Source: Bacteroidota bacterium (GTDB lineage: Bacteria; Bacteroidota; Bacteroidia; Bacteroidales; UBA4417). From it: a stretch of DNA of 63,030 bases. The notes under the pieces were generated by a model. That model saw nothing but the letters and a program-made list of their open reading frames with translations, made no database searches and had not been told where the DNA came from. Below, piece by piece: positions 8,015 to 15,545 of the stretch (position 1 is its first letter; each line of letters opens with the position of its first letter). The stretch lies in the NCBI GenBank assembly GCA_022711175.1, contig JAKLFM010000013.1, positions 1 to 63,030 of the forward strand, written 5' to 3'. The position numbers and the translations under genes are program-made.

Positions 8015-9403
8015 ATGCCAACCCCTAAATTAAACATCCTGATCCTGTCAACCTCTCCGAACAGTGATGCAACCCAAAAATTTAAAAACGCAGCAATCAA
8101 GAGAGGCCATACACCCACAGTTAAACACCCGGCTGATCTTTACCTTTTTGTTTCCGATTCTGAGAGCGGTTATGACCGTGTTTATGATGGATCGGGAGAA
8201 ACAGCCGAACGATTGAAAGCCAAAGAAATAGATGCCATACTTCCCAGGATTCACAGCAACGTGAATTATGGAGTCTCGATTGTGAGGCATTTCAATCAGA
8301 ATCTCGATATATACAGCACCCAAAGTGCAAGCGGGATCAGAGCCGCTTCAAACAAGTGGGAAACTCATCAAAAGCTCTCGATCAACGGAGTGAAAACCCC
8401 GAAAACCATTTTTGCGGCCAATCCCAAACATATCAGATTCCTGATTGATAAAGTAGGCGGCCTGCCTGCAATCTCCAAAACAATCAGGGGATCGCTTGGC
8501 CTGGGCGTTATGATCCTGAAAGATGAAGAGCAAACCAACTGCACCCTCGAAACGCTGTATAAAGCCCAGGTAGAAACATTGCTGCAAACCTACATTGATG
8601 GGAATGCAAAGGATATCAGGGCAATCGTATGCGGTGATAAGGTTATTGCAGCAATGGAACGAAGCGCAGCGAAGGGTGAATTTCGGGCGAACATTTCCAG
8701 GCATGGGAGCGGTCGCAAAATTGAACTCTCGAAAGAAGATGAACAGCTTTGTGTAAATGCAGCCAAAGCGGTAAACCTCGAAGTTTGCGGCGTGGATCTC
8801 ATCAAGGATCCAACTGGCATTTCTTATATCCTCGAAGTAAATGCAGCCTTTGGAATGAACGTCCAGGATGTAACCGGAATTGATGTTGCCGGCCTGATCA
8901 TTCAGCATATTGAGGAAAACTACAAGCGCAAGAGCAGCCCACCGGCTGAAAACAATACAAGCGGAGCCACCGGCAACCCGCTAACAATCACAACAAAAGA
9001 ACCATTAAGAAAACGGATCATGAAAACATTCAACCCCACTCTCAAAGAAATTCCCCCGGCTAAGGAGACAGCCCTCACCAGGCAACAGGTTTATGAATCA
9101 TTCATAGCTAAGAACCCTGCAACTGACTTGATAATGCAAGCAAGTAAGCTGTTTGGCGAAACTCATATTCCTGATGCTGATTTTCGGGTTGAAATACTGA
9201 AGCTCGAAAAGCTGATAGTTAAAAAAGAGCAACCCGGTTTCACAGCCAAAACCCGGCAGGATGCGTTAGATTTAATGATGCAGTCCGATGCTCCCATGTA
9301 CCTGAAAACAAAGGCAGTTGATAAGCTACCTGCAACATGGTTAACTGATGCACAGTATATCAATGAAGTGTTGCAGCAACTGAACACAAGGCCCTGGGAA
9401 TAA
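8015..9403 (+). CDS. RimK-like ATP-grasp ligase with C-terminal extension
   Basis: A 462-aa protein. Residues 1-~305 match the RimK/ATP-grasp layout: an N-terminal Rossmann-like segment (NILILSTSP), a central lysine motif in AISKTIRGSLGLGVMIL, QTYIDGNAKDIRAIVCGDKVIAAMER, and the metal site in CGVDLIKDPTGISYILEVNAAFG. Such enzymes form amide bonds between carboxylates and amines using ATP, for example adding glutamate to a protein. The last ~130 residues, after a linker rich in Pro, Ser and Thr, form an extra helical domain not typical of RimK (about 300 aa). An internal ATG at 9019 could express it separately. The adjacent duplicated-domain protein is the obvious partner candidate. Confidence 0.88.
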   Translation: MPTPKLNILILSTSPNSDATQKFKNAAIKRGHTPTVKHPADLYLFVSDSESGYDRVYDGSGETAERLKAKEIDAILPRIHSNVNYGVSIVRHFNQNLDIYSTQSASGIRAASNKWETHQKLSINGVKTPKTIFAANPKHIRFLIDKVGGLPAISKTIRGSLGLGVMILKDEEQTNCTLETLYKAQVETLLQTYIDGNAKDIRAIVCGDKVIAAMERSAAKGEFRANISRHGSGRKIELSKEDEQLCVNAAKAVNLEVCGVDLIKDPTGISYILEVNAAFGMNVQDVTGIDVAGLIIQHIEENYKRKSSPPAENNTSGATGNPLTITTKEPLRKRIMKTFNPTLKEIPPAKETALTRQQVYESFIAKNPATDLIMQASKLFGETHIPDADFRVEILKLEKLIVKKEQPGFTAKTRQDALDLMMQSDAPMYLKTKAVDKLPATWLTDAQYINEVLQQLNTRPWE

Positions 9404-9432
9404 TCACTGCCAATAAACGGCGGTTCACGGCT

Positions 9433-9462
9433 GGCCGTTGCAGAGGTGCAACGGCCTTTTTT
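9433..9462 (+). terminator. Strong intrinsic terminator after the ATP-grasp gene
   Basis: GGCCGTTGCA and TGCAACGGCC form a 10-bp perfect stem with a GAGG loop, followed by six Ts. It closes the cargo operon. Confidence 0.92.
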
Positions 9463-9470
9463 ATTCCTTG

Positions 9471-9753
9471 CAGCATATAACATAAATTTTTCATGCCTGG
9501 CAGCGCAAATGCCCGTAGGGCGGTGCGGGAGTTACCTTGTCATTTGTTACTGATAATCGTTCAAATACTTATTTAATGTATTATTAATCAATACATTAGC
9601 CTTTTTAATTATGCAAAATAAATTCATTGTTAAATTCAATCAATGCAGCGCAAAGGCAACAGCCTGAAAGCCTTGTCAGTGTAAGAACGGCCACAGCATA
9701 TAACATAAAAACAATTTCGTGTATGTCGCAAATATTGAACAGGGCGGTGCGGG
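9471..9753. repeat. Imperfect direct repeat, two ~60-bp units
   Basis: CAGCATATAACATAAA occurs at 9471-9486 and 9694-9709, and AGGGCGGTGCGGG at 9517-9529 and 9741-9753. The blocks keep almost the same spacing (46 and 47 bp), so each unit is a ~60-bp diverged repeat 223 bp apart. Function unknown. Confidence 0.7.
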
Positions 9754-9818
9754 CAATGGAGAGAGAAACCGGATGCAGCCGGGCGAAATTGGAAGCTATT
9801 AAACAGGTATTCAGTTAG
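9627..9818 (+). CDS. Doubtful small protein
   Basis: A 63-codon frame starting with TTG; the only internal ATG start (9724) would give about 31 residues (ending RETGCSRAKLEAIKQVFS). It overlaps the second copy of the direct repeat. There is no recognisable domain and no promoter. Coding status is uncertain; it is listed because the ~870 bp between the ATP-grasp terminator and 10289 hold nothing else gene-like. Confidence 0.2.
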   Translation: MLNSINAAQRQQPESLVSVRTATAYNIKTISCMSQILNRAVRAMERETGCSRAKLEAIKQVFS

Positions 9819-9995
9819 TTAAAAAATGATTCATGATAATAGCCTGATTGGCAGAATAAGCAAAAAACTGTATAAATCACAGTAAGACAGCTAATTAAAC
9901 GGTAATATTAGCGCAAATATTAAATTCTCATATTCTCATAATTGGCAAGAAATTTTCATATTCCGGTAAGTGATCAGGCCGGGAGTAAAACAAAA

Positions 9996-10017
9996 CCGTT
10001 GCCAAAACCGTTACCAG
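9996..10017. promoter_or_regulatory. Integrase arm-type site pair, right
   Basis: CCGTTGCCAA (9996-10005) and CCGTTACCAG (10008-10017) mirror the pair at 1888-1909 in sequence and 12-bp period. They lie 56 bp from the att site at 10073. Confidence 0.6.
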
Positions 10018-10020
10018 ATT

Positions 10021-10059
10021 AAAAATAGAAAGCTGTAAATGATTGGTTTACAGCTTTTT
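10021..10059. terminator. Bidirectional terminator at element A end
   Basis: AAAGCTGTAAA (10029-10039) and TTTACAGCTTT (10047-10057) form an 11-bp stem with T runs on both strands. It lies just beyond the att copy at 10073, where it would have ended tRNA-Ser transcripts when element A adjoined the tRNA. Confidence 0.8.
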
Positions 10060-10072
10060 ATATAATATTTCG

Positions 10073-10092
10073 GCGGAGAGAGAGGAACTCGA
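10073..10092. other. Internal att site (A/B junction)
   Basis: GCGGAGAGAGAGGAACTCGA matches the tRNA-Ser(TGA) 3' end at 18 of 20 positions. It is flanked on the left by a terminator and arm sites of element A, and on the right by ~200 bp of noncoding DNA before the first gene of element B. This is best read as the junction of two tandem insertions. Confidence 0.75.
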
Positions 10093-10266
10093 TCACCCCT
10101 CCTGCATCCCCCGCTATTATTGAGTTATAACGCTCAGCTTACTTTTTTCCGCCTCTTTTTCTCCCTTGACTTTTACAGCCTTTTTGCTGAGTTTTCCACT
10201 CGTCTGCTTGTTACAAATTTACATAACTTCTAACGCATTTTGATTATTTTTTACATCCCCTTTAAT

Positions 10267-10274
10267 TATTTTTG
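10267..10274 (+). promoter_or_regulatory. -7 box for the gene at 10289
   Basis: TATTTTTG matches TAnnTTTG, 15 bp before the ATG. This would give a very short leader. Confidence 0.4.
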
Positions 10275-10288
10275 CCCATTATCCTGCT

Positions 10289-11281
10289 ATGAAAAAGTTC
10301 CCCCTACTCGTTGATTTTTTAGAACAAATGCTCATCACAGAGCTCGAAATGTATGAATCTGGAAATCGTGCTAACGTTCCAACACCCGAGAATTATTCTC
10401 ATTACGATAATAGCATCGGGGATGAGATGTACAAAATTTATACCTTCACTATACTCGAACATTTAAGGCTGACTAGCAAATCTGATCATACCAGATTTCT
10501 GGAAGAATCTTATATGCAATTCCACACTCATACTCCCGAAAAGAGAATTGATGCTATTTATAAACTTTATGAAAAAACATGGGCCCCCGCTGATCAGCCT
10601 ATTGACCCTGCTAACAAATTAATGCTCCGGCCTGCTATGAATGCTTATAAAAAGCATTTTATCAAATATAAAAAATTTGCTTTTCACCTCCTCAATGATT
10701 ACAAAAACGGAACACTGGATCTTACTGCTCATAACTTTGAAGATCTTAATATCCCCCAAATCCAGGCTAGGCAGCCCCGTCCTGAACATCATTTTTCTTC
10801 AGATCATAAAACCGTAGAAAATGAGATTCCGCCAAAAGACGACCAGGCAGCACTGAAACTGGGCCGCCAGATTAATATCGGCAAAGTACGAACACCTGGC
10901 CTGCAAATAATCCCGGATGCATACACCTATATAAATTTTAATACCAACATCAGCGCAATAACTGATCTCCTCGAATTCCTGAAGAAAAACGCCTTCATTG
11001 CAGAGGACACCCGCATTAGTGACTTTCGCAATATCTTCAATAATAAAAAACCTGTTTCTCCCATTCGATGGAAAGGCAATCTCTCCGAATTGACTCACTT
11101 TATCAAATTATTGCATCTTGAGAAAAAATTAATTCTGCCATTAAAAAACAATGTCTGGAAAATCACTGCAGGCTTGTTTATTGATGCTAAAGGAAAGATT
11201 TTCGACTCTTCCCGGTTTAAAGGTCAAAAGATACCCGCAAACGCAAATCTCCTGGAAAGGGCTGCCAACCTGCTCTCTTGA
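10289..11281 (+). CDS. Hypothetical element protein (RteC-like C-terminal segment)
   Basis: A 330-aa soluble protein. The C-terminal third has the pattern PIRWKGNLSELTHFIKLLH followed by a short helical stretch, a layout I associate with a domain shared by RteC-type and many uncharacterised Bacteroidetes mobile-element proteins. The N-terminal two thirds are helical and unrecognised. It is the outermost gene of element B on this side, facing the replication genes but separated from them by 343 bp. A regulatory role in element maintenance is a guess. Confidence 0.72.
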   Translation: MKKFPLLVDFLEQMLITELEMYESGNRANVPTPENYSHYDNSIGDEMYKIYTFTILEHLRLTSKSDHTRFLEESYMQFHTHTPEKRIDAIYKLYEKTWAPADQPIDPANKLMLRPAMNAYKKHFIKYKKFAFHLLNDYKNGTLDLTAHNFEDLNIPQIQARQPRPEHHFSSDHKTVENEIPPKDDQAALKLGRQINIGKVRTPGLQIIPDAYTYINFNTNISAITDLLEFLKKNAFIAEDTRISDFRNIFNNKKPVSPIRWKGNLSELTHFIKLLHLEKKLILPLKNNVWKITAGLFIDAKGKIFDSSRFKGQKIPANANLLERAANLLS

Positions 11282-11624
11282 GAAAATACTCTACCCTCTC
11301 TTATCCACTCTACCCTTGATTGTTATTTGGTTTTTCATTCTTTCCTGTTTTTTTTTGCTGCCATTTTCCGCCCTTTTCCGCCTTTTTCCTAAGCCCTGTT
11401 CCTAAACTCTACTCTGCCCCTTTTCTTTCTGATCTCTTTTGCGGAGGTCTCTCTTTCCCATCTCTGATTCTTAGTGTATTTCGCAACACTCTACCCTCCA
11501 CGCTACACTCTACTACGCTATATTTCACCTTATTAACCTCCTCATCTCTTCCTTTCTTTGTACCGTTTTCAGTCGCGATGAAAAACCGAAATCATCAGTC
11601 TATTCATTTGTAAATCGCCTCAAA
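11282..11624. other. Pyrimidine-rich spacer with phased direct repeats
   Basis: No convincing gene is visible; frames here are low-complexity Leu/Phe/Ser/Pro strings. ACTCTACCCT occurs at 11288, 11307 and 11488, and the related ACTCTACTCT and ACTCTACTAC at 11406 and 11507. They form two pairs, each spaced exactly 19 bp (11288/11307 and 11488/11507). The spacer also contains two TTTTCCGCC copies near 11363-11384. A binding region for the HTH protein encoded next is possible. Confidence 0.55.
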
Positions 11625-11912
11625 ATGGAAGTCATAACCTTCGATTCCGAAACTTTCAAAGAGATCATGAAGAATCTCCTTGAAATCAGGTCGGAACTCA
11701 AACAAAGAGCTAAACTAAACCCACTTTCCGAAACCTGGCTCGATATTTCTGAAGCCTGCCAACTCCTTAAAATCTCCAAACGCCTGCTGCAGTCATACCG
11801 CGATAATCGCATCCTGAGCTTTAGCCAGATCAATGGCAAGATCTACTTCCGCGCCAGCGACATAGAGAGCCTCCTTAATTCCCATTACATTGATAAAAAC
11901 AGGAGGAAATGA
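11625..11912 (+). CDS. Excisionase-like helix-turn-helix protein
   Basis: A 95-aa protein whose C-terminal half is a winged HTH of the excisionase type: WLDISEACQLLKISKRLLQSY, RDNRILSFSQINGKIYF, RASDIESLL. In Bacteroidetes integrative elements these small proteins sit at the head of replication or excision operons. It overlaps the next gene by 4 bp (ATGA). The upstream spacer with phased ACTCTACCCT repeats is a plausible target. Confidence 0.85.
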   Translation: MEVITFDSETFKEIMKNLLEIRSELKQRAKLNPLSETWLDISEACQLLKISKRLLQSYRDNRILSFSQINGKIYFRASDIESLLNSHYIDKNRRK

Positions 11913-12526
11913 TGCCGAAACCACAGTCAATGATGCAATTCGGTTCGATCAATGTCGATACATATCCTCCCAAGCCGCCCCAGCCGGCATTTAGTTACTT
12001 CAATCCTCCTGTTTCCAACACTGTGCCTTCCAGGTCGATCACCCTGGCCGAATGTGCCAGGCTAATTGAATACCCGTATCCTTTGGAGAAAAGAACGGCT
12101 GAGCTGCGCGCCTTGACATCAGCCGAACAACGAAAAGCTTTTAAAGCCAGTCGGCTGCCTTATGTAACTTTCTCCGGAGTGTTCTCACGCCGGTCCGATA
12201 AAGCCCTCAAAATCCCCTCCGGATTGATGGTTCTCGATTTCGACCACCTTCAGGAACCTGAAGCCATTAAGCAAGATCTTCGTCTCGACTGGGAAATTAA
12301 CCCCTGCATGATCTTTATTAGTCCTTCAGGTGATGGCCTAAAAGTAATTGTATCGGTGGAACTTATACATGCGTCCCATTCCGGTTATTTTGATGTCATC
12401 TCCGATTACCTGTTTAAAACCTACGGCCTTAAAGCCGATCCTTCCGGGCGCGATATTTCACGTGCCTGTTTCCTTTGCCATGATCCTAAAGTCTTCCTGC
12501 ATCCCGAATACAATGATTTCTTCTGA
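11909..12526 (+). CDS. BT4734/VirE N-terminal-type protein (primase-polymerase-like)
   Basis: A 205-aa protein with the BT4734/VirE_N core: RLPYVTFSGVFSRR, then LMVLDFDHLQEPE with the acidic DFDH motif, then CMIFISPSGDGLKVIVSV, then ISRACFLCHDPKVF. In the family this segment is primase-polymerase-like and is normally fused to the PriCT_2 and helicase parts. Here those parts are encoded in the next gene, which overlaps by 14 bp in another frame, so the usual single protein appears split. Role: initiation of element replication. Confidence 0.85.
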   Translation: MMPKPQSMMQFGSINVDTYPPKPPQPAFSYFNPPVSNTVPSRSITLAECARLIEYPYPLEKRTAELRALTSAEQRKAFKASRLPYVTFSGVFSRRSDKALKIPSGLMVLDFDHLQEPEAIKQDLRLDWEINPCMIFISPSGDGLKVIVSVELIHASHSGYFDVISDYLFKTYGLKADPSGRDISRACFLCHDPKVFLHPEYNDFF

Positions 12527-14141
12527 CTTTCTCAAAAAATACTCAGCCCGGCTTTCCTCTGCAGAGTCAGCACCTCTTCACCGGGCAGATGACCGGGATG
12601 TTGCTCCACCTTCTCTCAACATGGTCCCTTCAACAGGTGGGGAAGGCCTGCATGATGCCAACGCCTGTATGGCCTCTTCTGCCTCCGACATCGAATCCAT
12701 CGTTTCACAAATCGAATCCCTGGCTATCGATATAACTGCCGGTTACGATACCTGGCTGCGTATCCTCTTCGCCCTTGCCGATTATCTCGGCGAGGGCGGC
12801 CGTGTTTATGCACACCGCATTAGCCGTTTCCATCCTTCTTACAAGTTTGAAGAATGTGACAAACAGTACAACTGCTGCATCCGTTCAGGTAAATCAGGCA
12901 TCACCATCCGCACTCTATTCTACTATGCATTACAACATGGCATCAGCGTAAACACCTCCGCATTATTCTCGCCTTCCTTCGATGAACTTATGATCTCTCT
13001 GCCGGAATACGCTTCCGCTGAATCTCTCATTCTCCCCATCTCCAAATCTTCCGATCCCTCTGTCACATCCTCCGGTTCCTCTATTCCCGAATCCTCAATT
13101 TCCCCGGTATCCCAACCGCCTTATGTACCTTCCTTCAATGCCGGTGAAGGCGCTGGGCTACTCAGGATGCTCAGAACTGAGGCTTCCAATCCTGTCACTC
13201 CGCGGAATGAAAACGACTTTGAGGTAGGATTTTTCCGATGCCGCACGGCCAACCAATGCATTGAGGATGCAAGGAACCAACCTGTGCCGGTCGACCTTTT
13301 CCATTCTCTGTGGTTCGAAAACGAACTTACTATTCTTTTCGCCGATACTGGCATTGGAAAATCGGTTTTTGCCGTACAAATGGGGGATGCTATCAGTCAG
13401 AGCCGCAAGGTGCTTTATATCGACCTGGAGCAATCTGACAAGAACTTCCATAAGCGTTATTCTCAGGAATATAAAAACGAGTACGTCTTCAACCCTAATT
13501 TCCAGCGTGTTACTTTCAAATCCCGATATGCTATCCCCAAAGGCATTACTTACGAGGAGTATTTCATTTTATCCCTGGTTGAACTTCTCAAAATGACAGG
13601 CGCCAAGGTCGTCATCATTGATAATATGACGAAACTGATCTCATCTGATACCGATAAAGCCCAGAACGCTAAACCGCTTATGGACCGCCTCACCGACCTC
13701 AAGTTCGATTATGGCTTGTCCATCCTGTGCCTTGAACATACTCGTAAAACGAATAGTTCTCAACCTATCAGCCTCAACGATTTGCAGGGTTCAAAGATGA
13801 AGTCCAACTTTGCCGATGCCGCCTTCACGATCGGCCGCAGCAATAAGGACACTAAAATTCGCTATGTGAAGCAGTTAAAAGCCCGTTCCTGCGAAGTTCT
13901 TTACGACAGTGAAAATATTATAGTCTATGAATTTATCAACAATACCAACTTCATACACTTCCGCTTTATCGAATATGGCAGCGAGCCCGATCACCTGAAG
14001 CTCCTCGATGAAAATGAAAAATCAGCTCGTGTTGAGCAAATACTTGCCCTTCATTCCAGGGGACTTTCCAATCGCGCAATTGCTCAACAACTAAATATCA
14101 CCGAAGGTGCCATTCGCAAATGTCTGAAAAAGCATGCATAA
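12513..14141 (+). CDS. PriCT_2 / AAA replication helicase with C-terminal HTH
   Basis: About 542 aa from ATG 12513. The N-terminal part holds a PriCT_2-like primase C-terminal domain (YDTWLRILFALADYLGEGG, then CIRSGKSGITIRTLFYYA). A Ser/Pro-rich linker follows, then a RecA-like ATPase with P-loop ADTGIGKS (A277-S284), a Walker B in AKVVIIDNMT and LSILCLEHTR. The last 30 residues form an HTH (LSNRAIAQQLNITEGAIRKC). It completes the replication initiator begun by the upstream gene. The frame is open further upstream, but that stretch overlaps the VirE_N gene and does not look conserved. The iteron array starts about 20 bp after its stop. Confidence 0.86.
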   Translation: MISSDFLKKYSARLSSAESAPLHRADDRDVAPPSLNMVPSTGGEGLHDANACMASSASDIESIVSQIESLAIDITAGYDTWLRILFALADYLGEGGRVYAHRISRFHPSYKFEECDKQYNCCIRSGKSGITIRTLFYYALQHGISVNTSALFSPSFDELMISLPEYASAESLILPISKSSDPSVTSSGSSIPESSISPVSQPPYVPSFNAGEGAGLLRMLRTEASNPVTPRNENDFEVGFFRCRTANQCIEDARNQPVPVDLFHSLWFENELTILFADTGIGKSVFAVQMGDAISQSRKVLYIDLEQSDKNFHKRYSQEYKNEYVFNPNFQRVTFKSRYAIPKGITYEEYFILSLVELLKMTGAKVVIIDNMTKLISSDTDKAQNAKPLMDRLTDLKFDYGLSILCLEHTRKTNSSQPISLNDLQGSKMKSNFADAAFTIGRSNKDTKIRYVKQLKARSCEVLYDSENIIVYEFINNTNFIHFRFIEYGSEPDHLKLLDENEKSARVEQILALHSRGLSNRAIAQQLNITEGAIRKCLKKHA

Positions 14142-14156
14142 ATAATACCTGTGCGC

Positions 14157-14241
14157 CAGTGCGTATCATTCGTACTAGTGCGTACCTGCGTACCAATGCG
14201 TACCTGCGTACCAGTGCGTACCTCGGTACGCAGTACGCACC
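14157..14241. repeat. Iteron array, candidate origin of element B
   Basis: TGCGTACC occurs five times directly (14179, 14187, 14197, 14205, 14215) and once inverted (14225-14232), with degenerate units on both sides. Spacing alternates 8 and 10 bp, an 18-bp dimer period. It lies immediately after the replication initiator gene, the classic place for an iteron origin. Confidence 0.8.
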
Positions 14242-14311
14242 TTCCTCTCACTTTCTCATTCTCTCAATGTTACTCACCAGTATGTCAACAAGGTACTATC
14301 TTAAAATTATT

Positions 14312-14476
14312 GGTTGTAGGTTGTACCATTCTGTAACCCTTGTCGCTGTAAAGAAACACCTACAACTAACCTACAACTGATTATCAAACGTCAGATTTTG
14401 CAGGTTGTAGCATAAATCTCTTTAATTGCCAATCTATCAATATGTTAAACCGCCTACAACCTACAACCATACAACC
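14312..14476. repeat. Second repeat family GGTTGTAG / CTACAACC
   Basis: GGTTGTAGGTTGTA stands at 14312-14325, CCTACAACTAACCTACAACT at 14359-14378, AGGTTGTAG at 14402-14410 and CCTACAACCTACAACC at 14453-14468, followed by ATACAACC. That is about eight copies in both orientations over 165 bp of AT-rich DNA. It adjoins the iterons and may be part of the same origin or its regulation. Confidence 0.65.
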
Positions 14477-14493
14477 AAAGAAAATTCTCAGAA

Positions 14494-15027
14494 ATGTCCC
14501 TCCCCAAGATCCTTCCCATCTCCTGGTCACTGATTCCCGATCGCAAAACGCCTGACCCTTGTCCCCCTTTTCAAGGGGGTGGCAACCTCCGGTTGCCGGG
14601 GGATTTTCAACCAATACCAAGCGAATCTACTGATTTGTATGATAAGCCTGACGAAGGGCAACCATGCTCAAATTGTATCGCCCACGAAATCACCAACTGG
14701 CTCCCAATCTCCGGCTCAAACTCCCTTAGTGCCTCTCCGTGCTCTCAGTGTCTCCGTGGTTCCTCTTCAAACCCTTCAAACCATACTCTGTTCGACCCTG
14801 TGCTGAGCGAACCTGTGCTGAGCGCAGCCGAAGCAGTCGAAGCATTCTTTAATAGCATCACCCTTCCAACCACTCCCATCCACCTCAACCCCTACACCAC
14901 CATCCACAACCTTCCTCTCTTCATCTCCACCCACCTCTCTATCTTAAAACGCTACCCTGGTAACAGGGTCTTTCTCCCTTACATCCACCGACTATTAGGC
15001 TTGAAAAATCTCTTATCCAATCAGTAG
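14494..15027 (+). CDS. Hypothetical protein disrupted by interspersed repeats
   Basis: A 177-aa frame. Only the last ~60 residues look like a real domain (FFNSITLPTTPIHLN, then FISTHLSILKRYPGNRVFLPYIHRLLGLK), a pattern I have seen as a short conserved protein in Bacteroidetes elements. The first ~110 residues are translated from low-complexity and REP-like DNA (14553-14600 and 14795-14845). The gene may have been lengthened by inserted repeats, or the true start may be internal. Confidence 0.45.
   Translation: MSLPKILPISWSLIPDRKTPDPCPPFQGGGNLRLPGDFQPIPSESTDLYDKPDEGQPCSNCIAHEITNWLPISGSNSLSASPCSQCLRGSSSNPSNHTLFDPVLSEPVLSAAEAVEAFFNSITLPTTPIHLNPYTTIHNLPLFISTHLSILKRYPGNRVFLPYIHRLLGLKNLLSNQ
14553..14600. 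repeat. REP-like palindromic element
   Basis: TTGTCCCCCTTTTCAAGGGGG is followed by CAACCTCCGGTTGCCGGGGG: two adjacent hairpins of the kind scattered in Bacteroidetes intergenic DNA. Confidence 0.55.
14795..14845. repeat. Interspersed CTGAGCG/TCGAAGC-type repeat
   Basis: TGTGCTGAGCGAACC and TGTGCTGAGCGCAGCC stand in tandem, followed by GAAGCAGTCGAAGCA. The family is related to the CTGAGCTTGTCGAA repeats at 15164 and 46650. Confidence 0.5.
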
Positions 15028-15482
15028 GGTCTTGTCCGTGCGCTGGTTCCCTTTAGGGATACAGGGGCGCGCCGGCCTTTCCCATACCTCCACCGCCTCC
15101 ATGCCCTGAAGGTCATCCTATCAAAATCTCCCTAAAATACCACTACTCTGCGAGTCCCGGTCATTGAGCTTGTCGAAATGTCGGACGAAGCAGCCTCCCC
15201 GCCCTGCCACCATCTGTCTGAAAAATCCACCTCTGGCGGGCGAAGCAGCCCCTGATACCACTCGCATTGTCCCACCCGTCCCATCGTGAGACTTGTGAAA
15301 CGGGTGAGACTCAACAAAACCAACAACGAAATGCTCGTCTCTGAGCTTATTTCCCGTCTCAATGTGGTATCTAGATCAAAGAATAATCTTGTTATATGCA
15401 TGATTATTGAGCTTATTCTTAGCATTATCATAGGTTTGCTTGCATAGGTGAATTTCTTTCCCAATTGCATTCTGTTGGGTGG
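15028..15482. other. Gene-free spacer with REP-like repeats
   Basis: No coding sequence is supported. It contains CATTGAGCTTGTCGAAATGTC (15162-15182), one of the dispersed repeats, and the paired GTGAGACTTGTGAAACGGGTGAGAC-like segment near 15286-15311. It separates the replication module from the defence island. Confidence 0.6.
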
Positions 15483-15504
15483 TTCAAATTTCTCTAAATT
15501 TGAA
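15483..15504 (+). promoter_or_regulatory. Operator palindrome overlapping the WYL regulator promoter
   Basis: TTCAAATTT-CTCT-AAATTTGAA is a perfect 9-bp inverted repeat. Its right arm contains the -7 box TAAATTTG (15495-15502). The ATG of the WYL gene is at 15546. A dimeric repressor bound here would block the promoter, so autoregulation by the WYL protein is likely. Confidence 0.7.
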
Positions 15505-15545
15505 GAGGGATTCTAATCATTTCTTGATTTTGCTAAACGAAGAGA

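Larger units (their letters stand above)
1724..10092. mobile_element. Element A: integrated element with its own replication genes, ~8.4 kb
   Basis: It is bounded by tRNA-Ser(TGA)-derived repeats at 1724-1743 and 10073-10092 (18 of 20 matching). It holds a tyrosine recombinase at one end, an excisionase-like protein, a RepA-like ATPase, a primase-like protein, a palindrome-rich origin candidate, and a cargo of two genes. Paired CCGTTACCAA-type sites with a 12-bp period occur inside both ends (1888-1909 and 9996-10017), as expected for integrase arm sites. No relaxase or conjugation gene is visible. Confidence 0.75.

Noticed and set aside
8348..8908. 186-codon minus-strand frame across the ATP-grasp gene
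   Set aside because: It is antisense to conserved ATP-grasp motifs and has no start signal or recognisable domain.
12348..12512. 55-codon N-terminal extension of the PriCT_2/AAA protein
   Set aside because: It lies wholly inside the VirE_N gene in another frame and its translation is not domain-like; ATG 12513 is more likely.
14120..14380. Two overlapping plus-strand frames with repeated RTCVPMRTCVPV-like peptides
   Set aside because: The peptide repeats are simply the TGCGTACC iterons read in frame; they overlap the end of the replication gene and match no protein family.
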